Below, one piece after another: positions 53,514-62,465 of a stretch of 64,000 bases of DNA. Below the pieces are notes generated by a model. It had not been told where the DNA came from, did no database searches, and worked only from the letters and a program-made list of their open reading frames with translations. A program made the position numbers and the translations under genes. This stretch comes from Pseudorhizobium banfieldiae. GTDB taxonomy: Bacteria; Pseudomonadota; Alphaproteobacteria; Rhizobiales; Rhizobiaceae. The stretch is from the NCBI RefSeq assembly GCF_000967425.1, contig NZ_FO082820.1, positions 3,607,501 through 3,671,500 of the forward strand, written 5' to 3'. How positions within the stretch are numbered: position 1 is the stretch's first letter; each line of letters starts with the position of its first letter.

Positions 53514-54500
53514 ATGCACATTCTCATCATCGGGGCCGCCGGTATGGTTGGCCGCAAGCTCGCGCAGCGGCTCGTTGCGGACAAGACGCTCGGCGGCAAG
53601 ACGGTCGACAAGTTGACGCTCGTCGACGTGGTGAAGCCGGAACCGCCAGCCGGGTTTTCGGGCATCGTGGACGCGCGCGAAAGCGACCTTTCGGCACCGG
53701 GCGAAGCCGAAAAACTCGTTGCCGGTCGCCCCGATGTCATCTTCCACCTCGCCGCCATCGTGTCCGGCGAGGCCGAACTCGACTTCGACAAGGGCTATCG
53801 CATCAACCTCGACGGCACCCGTTACCTCTTCGATGCAATTCGCCTGGCCCATAACACGGATGGCTATAAACCCCGCGTCGTCTTTACCTCCTCCATCGCC
53901 GTCGTCGGCGCCCCATTGCCCTTCCCGATCCCGGACGAGTTCCACCTCACCCCGCTGACGAGCTACGGCACCCAGAAGGCGATCTGCGAACTGCTGCTGT
54001 CCGATTACAGCCGCCGCGGCTTCTTCGATGGCATTGGCATTCGCCTGCCAACGATCTGCATCCGGCCGGGCAAGCCGAACAAGGCAGCTTCTGGCTTCTT
54101 CTCCAACATCCTGCGCGAACCGCTTGTCGGGCAGGAGGCAGTGCTTCCTGTCTCCGAAGACGTTCGCCATTGGCATACCTCGCCGCGCTCCGCCGTCGGC
54201 TTCCTGATCCATGGCGCAACCATGGATCTCGACAAGGTCGGTCCGCGCCGCAATCTTTCCATGCCCGGTCTCAGCGCGACCGTCGGCGAACAGATCGAAG
54301 CATTGCGCCGCGTTGCCGGCGACAAGGCAATCGCGCTGATCCGCCGCGAACCCGACGAGATGATCATGAAGATGGTCGCCGGCTGGGCTCCCGGCTTCGA
54401 GGCGAAACGGGCGAGGGAACTGGGCTTTACCGCCGAGACCTCCTTCGACGAGATCATTCGGGTCCACATCGAGGATGAACTGGGAGGCAAGCTGCCATGA
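53514..54500 (+). CDS. DenD-like NAD-dependent sugar-acid dehydrogenase
   Basis: 328 residues of the extended SDR/epimerase superfamily. NAD site HILIIGAAGMVGRKLAQRL; active-site Tyr-x3-Lys in TSYGTQKAICE; C-terminal part RRNLSMPGLSATVGEQIEALR. This arrangement is that of D-erythronate dehydrogenase DenD and close relatives. Here it shares an operon with xylD, so a pentonate or tetronate is the likely substrate. AGGAGGG precedes the ATG at 53514. Overlaps the next gene by 4 bases. Confidence 0.75.
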   Translation: MHILIIGAAGMVGRKLAQRLVADKTLGGKTVDKLTLVDVVKPEPPAGFSGIVDARESDLSAPGEAEKLVAGRPDVIFHLAAIVSGEAELDFDKGYRINLDGTRYLFDAIRLAHNTDGYKPRVVFTSSIAVVGAPLPFPIPDEFHLTPLTSYGTQKAICELLLSDYSRRGFFDGIGIRLPTICIRPGKPNKAASGFFSNILREPLVGQEAVLPVSEDVRHWHTSPRSAVGFLIHGATMDLDKVGPRRNLSMPGLSATVGEQIEALRRVAGDKAIALIRREPDEMIMKMVAGWAPGFEAKRARELGFTAETSFDEIIRVHIEDELGGKLP

Positions 54501-55384
54501 CGGTCAGGAAGAAGATTGCCTTCCTGGGCACAGGCTTGATGGGCGCACCCATGGTGCGCTGTCTCCTGAACGCAGGCTTCCCCGTCACCGTCTGGAATCG
54601 TGATGGCGCGAAGGCCGCTCCCCTTGTCGCGGATGGCGCGCGGCAGGTGCATTCACCGTCCGAAGCCGCGGCGGGGGCGGACGTTGTCTTCACGATGTTG
54701 ACCAACGGGGCGGCAGTCAGCGAGATCCTGTTCGACAAAGGCGTGGCCGACGTGATGTCGAAGGACGCGATCTTCGTGGACTGCAGTTCCATTGCCCCGC
54801 CGATCGCGAAGGAAAACGCCGGCCGGCTGGCCGACCGGGGCATCCGCAGTCTCGATGCACCGGTTTCCGGCGGCACCGCTGGCGCTGCCGCTGGCACCCT
54901 TGCCATCATGGCCGGCGGTGATGCCGCCGATGTCGCGGCATTGAGCGACGTCTTCGCCGCACTCGGCCGCGTCACGCATGTCGGCCCGAGCGGCGCAGGC
55001 CAGATCTGCAAGCTTGCCAACCAGCAGATCGTCGCCGTGACCATCGGCGCGGTCGCGGAGGCAATGATCTTGGCCGAAGCCGGCGGCGCTTCGCGTGCCG
55101 CATTCCGAGATGCGATCCGCGGCGGCTTTGCCGAGAGCCGTATTCTTGAGTTGCACGGACAGCGAATGGTCGAGCGGAACTTCGTTCCCGGCGGCGCGTC
55201 CGCCAACCAGCTCAAGGATCTCGACGCGGTCATGGCCATGGCCGAAAGCCTGTCGCTGACCCTGCCGCTGACCCGTCAGGTCCGCCAGGAGTTCGCCGAT
55301 TTCGTGGCCGAAGGCGGCGCCGAAAAGGACCATAGCGGCCTCCTCCTTCATCTCGAAGAGCTCAACCGGAAAGATCAGGCATAG
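54497..55384 (+). CDS. 3-hydroxyisobutyrate-dehydrogenase-family reductase
   Basis: 295 residues. NAD site [19 protein letters not shown], substrate motif [16 protein letters not shown], catalytic lysine region [27 protein letters not shown]. The family covers tartronate semialdehyde reductase (GarR), L-threonate dehydrogenase (LtnD) and similar; the exact substrate cannot be told. Between the DenD-like gene and xylD, both very tightly spaced. Confidence 0.82.
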   Translation: MTVRKKIAFLGTGLMGAPMVRCLLNAGFPVTVWNRDGAKAAPLVADGARQVHSPSEAAAGADVVFTMLTNGAAVSEILFDKGVADVMSKDAIFVDCSSIAPPIAKENAGRLADRGIRSLDAPVSGGTAGAAAGTLAIMAGGDAADVAALSDVFAALGRVTHVGPSGAGQICKLANQQIVAVTIGAVAEAMILAEAGGASRAAFRDAIRGGFAESRILELHGQRMVERNFVPGGASANQLKDLDAVMAMAESLSLTLPLTRQVRQEFADFVAEGGAEKDHSGLLLHLEELNRKDQA

Positions 55385-55386
55385 CC

Positions 55387-57172
55387 ATGAGCGACAACAC
55401 GACCCCGAAGCGCCGCCTCCGCTCGCAGGACTGGTTCGACAACCCCGACCATATCGACCTGACGGCACTCTACCTCGAGCGCTTCATGAACTACGGCGTC
55501 ACGCCGGAGGAACTGCGTTCCGGCAAGCCGGTAATCGGCATTGCCCAGAGCGGCAGCGATCTCACTCCCTGCAACCGGGTCCATGTCGAACTGGTCAAGC
55601 GCGTGCGGGACGGCATCCGGGATGCGGGTGGCATTCCGATCGAGTTCCCCACGCATCCGATCTTCGAGAACTGCAAGCGCCCGACCGCGGCACTTGACCG
55701 TAACCTCGCGTATCTGAGCTTGGTCGAGGTTCTGTATGGCTACCCGCTCGACGGCGTCGTACTGACCACCGGCTGCGACAAGACCACGCCTTCGGCGATC
55801 ATGGCCGCCTCTACCGTCGACATTCCGGCCATCGTGCTCTCCGGCGGACCGATGCTCGACGGCTGGCACGAGGGCGATCTCGTCGGCTCAGGCACTGTCA
55901 TCTGGCGCATGCGCCGGAAGTTCGCAGCCGGCGAGATAGACCGTGACGAATTCCTTCAGGCAGCGCTCGATTCCGCCCCATCAGTCGGCCACTGCAATAC
56001 CATGGGAACGGCCTCGACCATGAACGCGTTGGCAGAGGCGCTCGGCATGTCGCTCACGGGATGCGGCGCCATTCCCGCGGCCTATCGGGAGCGTGGACAA
56101 ATGGCTTACCGCACCGGGCGCCGGGCGGTGGAACTGGTCTGGGAGGACGTGAAGCCATCCGACATCCTGACCCGCGAAGCCTTCCTCAATGCGGTCCGTG
56201 TCAATTCCGCAATCGGCGGTTCGACCAACGCACAACCGCATCTTGCCGCGATGGCCAAGCATGCAGGTGTCGAATTTTTCCCGGACGACTGGCAGGTTCA
56301 CGGGTTCGACATTCCGCTGCTCGCCAATGTCCAGCCAGCGGGCAAGTATCTCGGGGAACGCTATCACCGCGCTGGCGGCACACCGGCCATCATGTGGGAA
56401 CTGCTGCAGGCCGGAAAGCTTGACGGGAGCTGCCGGACGGTCACCGGCAAGACGGTTGCGGAGAATCTGGAAGGCAGGGAAGCCACGGATCGCGAGGTCA
56501 TCTACCCGTTCGATCACGCCCCTGAAGGACAAGGCCGGCTTCTTGGTGCTGAAAGGCAATCTCTTCGATTTCGCCATCATGAAGACCAGCGTCATCTCCG
56601 AAGGCTTCCGCGAGCGCTACCTGCAGGAGCCCGGCCGTGAGGGTGTGTTCGAGGGCAAAGCGGTCGTCTTCGACGGTTCAGAACACTATCACCATCGCAT
56701 CAACGATCCGTCGCTCGGCATCGACGTGAACACGATCCTAGTGATCCGCGGTGCCGGCCCTCTGGGTTGGCCCGGTTCGGCCGAAGTCGTCAACATGCAG
56801 CCGCCGGATTATATCCTAAAACAGGGCATCATGAGCCTTCCGACAATCGGTGATGGTCGCCAGTCGGGCACGGCAGACAGCCCCTCCATCCTCAATGCCT
56901 CGCCGGAAAGCGCGGCAGGTGGCGGGCTCGCCTGGCTGCGCACCGGCGACATCATCCGCATCGACCTCAATCAGGGACGCTGCGACATGCTGGTGGCGCC
57001 CGAGGAGATCGAGCGACGCAAGGCCGAAGGCATCCCGGCCGTGCCCGCAGACGCCACTCCCTGGCAACGCATCTATCGAAAGTCTGTAACACAGCTTTCG
57101 GACGGCGCCGTCCTGGAGGGCGCGGCCGACTTCCGGCAGATCGCGAAAACGCCGCCGAGGCACAACCACTAG
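55387..57172 (+). pseudogene. xylD: D-xylonate dehydratase XylD, frameshifted in this sequence
   Basis: IlvD/Edd-family dehydratase that should be about 594 residues, ending PPRHNH like Caulobacter XylD. The first part ([63 protein letters not shown]) holds the iron-sulfur cysteines and is intact up to REVIYPFDH. The second part ([27 protein letters not shown]) continues in the +1 frame. One extra base between about 56511 and 56522 explains both; the four-C run at 56519-56522 is a natural place, but [12 protein letters not shown] also results if a C at 56515 is dropped. It could be a real mutation or a sequencing error. If intact, it performs the xylonate dehydration of the Weimberg pathway. 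Confidence 0.88.
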
Positions 57173-57189
57173 CATCAGTGAAGGCAGGT

Positions 57190-57885
57190 TCAGCGGCCGA
57201 ACAGGATCTTGATGAAGGTCCTGTAGGACAGAACCTGCCTCTCGAGCTGGCCCGGGTCCTTCAACGCCTTCGACATGATGATGGCGCCATCGAAGATGCA
57301 GGTCAGCGTCTCGGCAAGGTCCTCAAGGGACACCTCTTCCCGCGGCGGGTAGACAGCCGCAATCTCTGTCAGATAGCCGTGAAACCGCGCGTTCCACCTG
57401 CGGACGGAGGATGCGTTGAGGGCGTGGACCTGATGGTCGAACAGTCGCTCCTGGTAGCAGATGGAAGCAACAAGGCACCCAGGATGGCCTCCGGGCAGAT
57501 CCCGTGTCATTTCCGCGAGCAGCTTCAGGCCAAGCAGGTATGATTGCAGGGGATCGTCCGTGAGTTCCTGCGCGCGGCCGAAGATCTCGTCGAATATTTC
57601 GTCGTTCTCTTCGACGTAGCGCTGCAGCATTGCGCGCGCCAGTTCGTTCTTGTCCCGGAAGTGATAGAAGAAGCCGCTCTTGGTTATGCCGGCCTCTGCG
57701 ATCACTTCGTCAATCGACGTCGCCGCAAACCCTTTGGCAAGGACCGAAGCCTGCGCGATCTCGAGCAGTCGCTGGCGGGTCGCCTCGCCCTTGGCACGCC
57801 TGGGCGCAGGAGATCGCTGTACCGCGGGTGCAGTTTCGGGCTCACCGGACGGCTCACCTAGTCCGACGACTGCGGAAGTCAGCAT
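57190..57885 (-). CDS. TetR-family regulator
   Basis: About 231 residues. The helix-turn-helix is RLLEIAQASVLAKGFAATSIDEVIAEAGITKSGFFYHFRDKNEL; the C-terminal ligand part has GGHPGCLVASICYQERLFDHQVHAL. An unusual proline-rich leader of about 28 residues precedes it. GGAGG precedes the ATG. Divergent from the methyltransferase gene, its likely target. Confidence 0.88.
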   Translation of the reverse strand: MLTSAVVGLGEPSGEPETAPAVQRSPAPRRAKGEATRQRLLEIAQASVLAKGFAATSIDEVIAEAGITKSGFFYHFRDKNELARAMLQRYVEENDEIFDEIFGRAQELTDDPLQSYLLGLKLLAEMTRDLPGGHPGCLVASICYQERLFDHQVHALNASSVRRWNARFHGYLTEIAAVYPPREEVSLEDLAETLTCIFDGAIIMSKALKDPGQLERQVLSYRTFIKILFGR

Positions 57886-58034
57886 CTTAACCTCCTGATA
57901 CTTAGAGAATTTATGTCACGGCAAGTCGAGCTTGACCGCGAGCTTACTATTTCCTGGTCCGTTATGCGGCGAAAACCCGTGGGTCAAAACAATGGCCGGC
58001 CCCAAGCCGAGAAATACTAACACGGGAGTAACTC

Positions 58035-58985
58035 ATGACAAAATACAGATCACGACTGCCACAACTGGAGGGTGGAACCTTCCTGACGGATGGAGGACTC
58101 GAGACAACCCTGCTGTTCCAGCGCGGCATCGACCTGCCGCTCTTTGCATCCTTTCCACTCGTCGATGACGAGCAGGGGCGGCAGGAGCTGACGGAATACT
58201 ATGAAGCCTACCTGGCAATTGCGAGAGAAAGGGGCCTCGGGTTCATTCTGGACACGCCGACGTGGCGAGCGAACCCGGATTGGGCAGCACAACTCGGCTA
58301 CGACTTCGAGGGCCTTGCCGCCATTAATCGCCGTTCCGTCGCCTATGTCGCGTTCTTGCGGGAACTATGGGAACGGCCTGGACTGCCGATCGTCCTCAAC
58401 GGGGTGCTCGGTCCGCGCGGTGACGGCTATAAGGCGGGTTCGATGACCGTCGACGAGGCGCAGTCCTACCACGCCTTCCAGATCGGCGCCTTCGCCGGAT
58501 CCGAAATCGACATGGTAAGCGCCATCACCATGAACAACGTCGAGGAAGCGATCGGCATCGCACGTGCGGCAAGCGGCGCTGCTCTGCCCTGCGTGATCTC
58601 TTTCACGGTCGAGACCGACGGCCGGCTGGCGAGCGGGATGGCGCTTCGCGAGGCGGTCGAGGAAACCGATCGTCAAACCGGCGGCACACCGGTCTACTAC
58701 ATGGTCAACTGCGCCCACCCCACGCATTTCGAGGATGCACTCAATCGCGGTGAACGCTGGATAGAACGGATCGGCGGCGTCCGCGCCAATGCTTCAATCA
58801 AAAGCCATGCGGAACTGGACGAGGCGACCGAAATCGACATCGGGGATCCCGTAGACCTTGCTCGCCGCTACAGCGACTTGCGCCGGAGTTACCCCACGAT
58901 GCGGGTCCTCGGTGGCTGTTGCGGCACCGACCACAGGCACGTCAGCGCTATCTGCGAAGCGTGTCTGCCGGTTGCGGCGGAGTAG
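58035..58985 (+). CDS. Homocysteine S-methyltransferase-family protein
   Basis: About 316 residues, TIM-barrel. Start LTDGGLETTLLFQRG, then DTPTWRANPDWAAQLGYD and the zinc cysteines in YMVNCAHPTHF and VLGGCCGTD. The family transfers a methyl group from methylmethionine or betaine-like donors to homocysteine. GGGAG precedes the ATG. No SAM or SAH riboswitch was recognised upstream. Divergent from the TetR gene. Confidence 0.85.
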   Translation: MTKYRSRLPQLEGGTFLTDGGLETTLLFQRGIDLPLFASFPLVDDEQGRQELTEYYEAYLAIARERGLGFILDTPTWRANPDWAAQLGYDFEGLAAINRRSVAYVAFLRELWERPGLPIVLNGVLGPRGDGYKAGSMTVDEAQSYHAFQIGAFAGSEIDMVSAITMNNVEEAIGIARAASGAALPCVISFTVETDGRLASGMALREAVEETDRQTGGTPVYYMVNCAHPTHFEDALNRGERWIERIGGVRANASIKSHAELDEATEIDIGDPVDLARRYSDLRRSYPTMRVLGGCCGTDHRHVSAICEACLPVAAE

Positions 58986-59001
58986 TGGATCCAAGGATAA
59001 C

Positions 59002-59028
59002 ATCCTCCGCGGTATCGCCGCGGAGGAT
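59002..59028. terminator. Bidirectional hairpin between methyltransferase and SDR
   Basis: Eleven-base perfect stem ATCCTCCGCGG / CCGCGGAGGAT around TATCG, in the 64-base gap between converging genes. T-runs are weak on both sides, but position and stability suit a two-way terminator. Confidence 0.6.
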
Positions 59029-59049
59029 CATTTACCAAGAGAATTAAAC

Positions 59050-59817
59050 CTAGATTACGGCGCTCATGCCGCCGTCGACATAGATGATCTGGCCATTGAC
59101 ATAGTTGGACGCGTCCGATGCCAGGAAGACGGCAGCACCAACCAGCTCCTCCGGCTTTCCCCAGCGCTTCGAGGGCGTGCGGCCCTTGACCCAGTTGTCA
59201 AATTCCGGGTTGTCGATCAGCGCCTGGTTCATGTCCGTCAGCATATATCCGGGGCCGATGGCATTGGCCTGCACGCCATGCTCCGCCCACTCTGCGGCCA
59301 TCGACTGGGTAAGGGTCTTGATACCGCCCTTGGCCGCGGTATAGGGCGCCACCGTCGCCCGTCCCAGCCCGCTCATCAATGAGCCGATGTTGACGACCTT
59401 GCCGCGCTTGCGCGGCAGCATTCGCTTAGCGGCCTCGCGGGAGACAAGGAAGGCGCTTGTCAGATTGGTGTCGATGACGCGTTGCCAATTGGCGCTGTCG
59501 AGTTCGACGATCGGCTTGCGGTACTGGATGCCGGCATTGTTGACGAGAATGTCGATTTGCAGCTTCTCGGCATCGAAGCGCTCAAACGCGGCAACGACCG
59601 ATGCTTCATCGGTAACATCGAAGGCAGCCGCGGTAACGGCAAAGCCGCGGTCGCGAAGTCTTGCCGCGCTCTCCTCGAGACGGTCTGCATTGATTCCGTT
59701 GAGAACGATGGCGGCGCCAGCTTCCGCAAGTCCGGTCGCGATGGCCAGCCCAAGACCGCGCGACGAGCCTGTCACGAGTGCAGTTCTTTTCTCCAGGCTG
59801 AAGAGCGGATTGTTCAT
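59050..59817 (-). CDS. SDR dehydrogenase, gluconate 5-dehydrogenase-like
   Basis: About 255 residues. NAD(P) site ALVTGSSRGLGLAIA, NNAG in ILVNNAGIQYRKP, Ser in VNIGSLMSG and Tyr-x3-Lys in PYTAAKGG, ending VNGQIIYVDGGM. NPLFSL at the N-terminus and EWAEHGVQANAIGPGYMLTDMN recall IdnO/Gno gluconate 5-dehydrogenases. The ATG at 59817 is preferred by spacing from GGGAG; 59823 is the alternative. Could reduce 5-keto-gluconate or another keto-acid. Confidence 0.8.
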   Translation of the reverse strand: MNNPLFSLEKRTALVTGSSRGLGLAIATGLAEAGAAIVLNGINADRLEESAARLRDRGFAVTAAAFDVTDEASVVAAFERFDAEKLQIDILVNNAGIQYRKPIVELDSANWQRVIDTNLTSAFLVSREAAKRMLPRKRGKVVNIGSLMSGLGRATVAPYTAAKGGIKTLTQSMAAEWAEHGVQANAIGPGYMLTDMNQALIDNPEFDNWVKGRTPSKRWGKPEELVGAAVFLASDASNYVNGQIIYVDGGMSAVI

Positions 59818-59932
59818 GAGCATTGTCTCCCGTGATGCGCAGTCATGGCAGACAGCCATATGCGTCGGTCGGGGACCTTGTCCAGCAAGGCTTGAGAGAT
59901 CACCGGGGATCCGCAGCTGATCCCAAGGTTTG

Positions 59933-59957
59933 CGGCGCCGGAGCATGTCCGGCGCCG
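59933..59957 (-). terminator. Hairpin downstream of glnII
   Basis: Ten-base stem CGGCGCCGGA / TCCGGCGCCG around GCATG, starting 9 bases past the glnII stop. The T-run is poor. Likely terminator or 3' stabiliser. Confidence 0.6.
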
Positions 59958-59965
59958 AAGGAGGA

Positions 59966-61006
59966 TCACGCGGCGTTGCGGGCGAAGTCAGCCGTCGGCA
60001 CTTCCGCGATCGTCTTCAGGACCTGCGAGGCGATCTGGTAGGGGCAGCCCTGGGAGTTCGGGCGGCGGTCTTCGAGATAGCCACGATAGCCATTGTTCAC
60101 GAAGGAGTGCGGGACGCGGATGGAGGCGCCACGGTCGGCAACGCCGTAGGAGAACTTGTTCCAGGGCGCGGTCTCATGCTTGCCCGTGAGGCGCATGTGG
60201 TTGTCGGGGCCGTAGACGTCGATGTGCTCCTTCCAGTTCCGACCGAAGGCTGCCATCAGGGCCTCGAAATACTCTTTGCCGCCGACTTCACGCATGTACT
60301 TGGTCGAGAAGTTGCAGTGCATGCCCGAGCCGTTCCAGTCGGTATCACCGAGCGGCTTGCAGTGCCATTCAATGTCGATGCCATATTTCTCGCACAGGCG
60401 AAGCAGCAGGTAGCGCGCCATCCAGATCTGGTCAGCGGCTTTCTTGGACCCCTTACCGAACACCTGGAACTCCCACTGGCCCTTGGCCACCTCGGCGTTG
60501 ATGCCTTCGTGGTTGATGCCGGCGGCAAGGCAAAGGTCGAGATGCTCCTCGACGATCTGGCGAGCGAGCGATCCGACATTCTTGTAGCCGACGCCGGTAT
60601 AGTAAGGACCTTGGGGAGCCGGGAACCCATATTCGGGGAAGCCGAGCGGACGGCCGTCCTGGTAGAAGAAGTATTCCTGCTCGAAGCCGAACCACGCATC
60701 TTCGTCGTCGACGATCGTCGCACGTGCGTTGGACGGATGCGGCGTGACGCCGTCCGGCATCATGACCTCGCACATGACCAGCGCGCCATTGGTGCGGGCG
60801 GGGTCCGGATAGATCGCGACCGGCTTCAGAACGCAATCCGAGCTGTGACCCTCGGCCTGCATGGTCGAGGAGCCGTCGAAGCCCCAGAGCGGCAACTGTT
60901 CGAGCGCCGGGAACGAATCGAACTCCTTGATCTGCGTCTTGCCGCGCAGGTTCGGAACGGGGGTGTAGCCATCAAGCCAAATGTACTCGAGCTTGTATTT
61001 CGTCAT
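59966..61006 (-). CDS. glnII: Glutamine synthetase II (eukaryotic type)
   Basis: 346 residues, much shorter than GlnA. Landmarks: EYIWLDGYTPVPNLRGKT, LPLWGFDGSSTMQAEG, WFGFEQEYFFYQDGRPLG, AGINHEGINAEVAKGQWEFQVFG, DWNGSGMHCNFST and GKHETAPWNKFSYGVADRGASIRVP. It forms glutamine from glutamate, ammonia and ATP. Rhizobial GlnII is induced by nitrogen limitation through NtrC and sigma-54; the promoter upstream fits this. The ATG at 61006 has GAGAGAG upstream; frames further upstream are not family-like. Confidence 0.97.
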   Translation of the reverse strand: MTKYKLEYIWLDGYTPVPNLRGKTQIKEFDSFPALEQLPLWGFDGSSTMQAEGHSSDCVLKPVAIYPDPARTNGALVMCEVMMPDGVTPHPSNARATIVDDEDAWFGFEQEYFFYQDGRPLGFPEYGFPAPQGPYYTGVGYKNVGSLARQIVEEHLDLCLAAGINHEGINAEVAKGQWEFQVFGKGSKKAADQIWMARYLLLRLCEKYGIDIEWHCKPLGDTDWNGSGMHCNFSTKYMREVGGKEYFEALMAAFGRNWKEHIDVYGPDNHMRLTGKHETAPWNKFSYGVADRGASIRVPHSFVNNGYRGYLEDRRPNSQGCPYQIASQVLKTIAEVPTADFARNAA

Positions 61007-61089
61007 CGGAACTCTCTCTTCGTGGATACCGCGATCAGATCGCCGTCCGGCCCGGCGCAGCACGCCTGCCGGTTCGGATATTCCCCTTA

Positions 61090-61105
61090 AGCAACTCTCA
61101 TGCCA
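61090..61105 (-). promoter_or_regulatory. Sigma-54 promoter of glnII
   Basis: On the minus strand TGGCATGAGAGTTGCT keeps the invariant GG and GC, ten bases apart, of the -24/-12 consensus, 84 bases before the glnII start. In the 361-base gap 61007-61367 upstream, GTGC-rich half-sites near 61310-61340 might be NtrC sites, though they are not a good full match. No other gene seen there. Confidence 0.75.
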
Positions 61106-61367
61106 GATTGCACGAGGGTACCTTCCGCGTGTCCTTCGCCCGGCCTCTCCGCCCTTTTCCGCGTCGATACCCCAGTTTCCGCGCCATTGTTTGCAGCTAG
61201 CGCTTCCAGCCGGCATGAAGCGGAACGCCAACACTCGATCGGCGTTGTTTCATGAGGTGCCAGCCAAGGAAGGTTGGCCAACAACAGAGGCAATACGTGA
61301 CCACTGAGAGTGCATTTGCGCAAAATATGTGCGATAGTGCCCGCAAAGCCCGTGGTAAGGAAACGAC

Positions 61368-61556
61368 ATGACCCCAGGTGTTGAGTTCGGATCTGCCCAG
61401 ATAATTCCTTTTCCGGTCCGGTCGGGCCGGCGGAAAGCTGAAACCGGGAAAGTCGCCGGGGACAGGGTAGCTCAGATTGCGGCCGCTGCCCTTGATACCT
61501 GCTGGTACCACGATGAGGCGGTTCGAGACACCAGCCCACCGCCCGTCCGCGACTGA
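61368..61556 (+). CDS. Small DUF6074-like protein
   Basis: About 62 residues: a short N-terminus, then AQIIPFPVRSGRRKAE and a helical AQIAAAALDTCWYHDEAVRD tail. The IIPFP-xxR opening resembles small Rhizobiales proteins of the DUF6074 kind. GGAAA precedes the ATG. Divergent from glnII across the sigma-54 region. Function unknown; could also be a spurious frame. Confidence 0.4.
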   Translation: MTPGVEFGSAQIIPFPVRSGRRKAETGKVAGDRVAQIAAAALDTCWYHDEAVRDTSPPPVRD

Positions 61557-61699
61557 GCAAATCTTGCATCGGATAAAGGCTGACACTCAGACGCCCTTAG
61601 ACGGCAACTCTGGCGTCGCCTTCTTTACCTTTTAGCAATCCAAGTTCCGTGACTTGCCGTATCATTCGTCAGAATTGATATCGCGAGAGGATATCGCTC

Positions 61700-62452
61700 A
61701 TGTCCGAGGCCTCCAGAATTGCCTGGGTGACCGGCGCCAGCTCGGGCATTGGACGCGCTATCGCCCTTGGTCTCGCAAGCGAGGGCTGGACTGTTGCTGT
61801 AAGTGCGCGCAGCCGGGACAAGCTTGCCGAGCTTGAGGCTGAACACCCCGGCAACATCGTCTCCTACCCGCTGGACGTAACGGATCGCGATGCCACGCTC
61901 TTGGTCGCCTCCCGCGTCGAAGCGGCTCATGGTCCGATCGAACTGGCGATATTCTCCGCCGGAAGCTACCGGCGCGACAGCGCCAGGCGCTTCAATTCCC
62001 AGGCGCTGGCCGATGTCATGACCCTGAACGTTATCGGCACCGGTCACTGCCTGGAAGCGATCGTGCCGGGTATGATGGAGAACAGGTTGGGCAGGATCGC
62101 CGTCATCGCTTCAGTCGCGGGATATGTCGGGCTTCCGGGCGGCGCATTCTACGGCGCCACAAAGTCGGCGCTGATCACGCTTTGCGAGGGTTTGTATCCG
62201 GAGTTGAAACGCGCCGGCGTACAGCTGAGCGTCATCAACCCCGGCTTCGTCGAAACACCCCTGACTGCAAGGAACGACTTTCCGATGCCGTTCCTGATCG
62301 GCACGGATGAGGCCGCGAAAACAATCCTGAGAGGCCTCGCTTCGGACCGCTTCGAGATCATCTTTCCATGGAAGATGGCGCTGGCGATCAGACTGCTGCG
62401 TGCGCTCCCGAGGCCTCTGCTGTTCATGATCACGAAGCGGATGGTGCGGTAG
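61700..62452 (+). CDS. SDR-family oxidoreductase
   Basis: 250 residues. NAD(P) site AWVTGASSGIGRAIALGL, catalytic Ser in VIASVAGYVGLPGG and Tyr-x3-Lys in FYGATKSALI. The KxxL tail IRLLRALPRPLLFMITKRMV is hydrophobic, common in SDRs beside CFA synthase and DUF1365 genes. GAGAGG precedes the ATG. Convergent with the CFA gene at 13 bases. A role in lipid modification is inferred from neighbours. Confidence 0.83.
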   Translation: MSEASRIAWVTGASSGIGRAIALGLASEGWTVAVSARSRDKLAELEAEHPGNIVSYPLDVTDRDATLLVASRVEAAHGPIELAIFSAGSYRRDSARRFNSQALADVMTLNVIGTGHCLEAIVPGMMENRLGRIAVIASVAGYVGLPGGAFYGATKSALITLCEGLYPELKRAGVQLSVINPGFVETPLTARNDFPMPFLIGTDEAAKTILRGLASDRFEIIFPWKMALAIRLLRALPRPLLFMITKRMVR

Positions 62453-62465
62453 TAGCCAAGAATCG

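Noticed and set aside
57886..58034. Possible SAM/SAH riboswitch before the homocysteine methyltransferase gene
   Set aside because: I looked for SAM-II and SAH conserved cores and did not find them; the gap more simply holds divergent TetR-controlled promoters.
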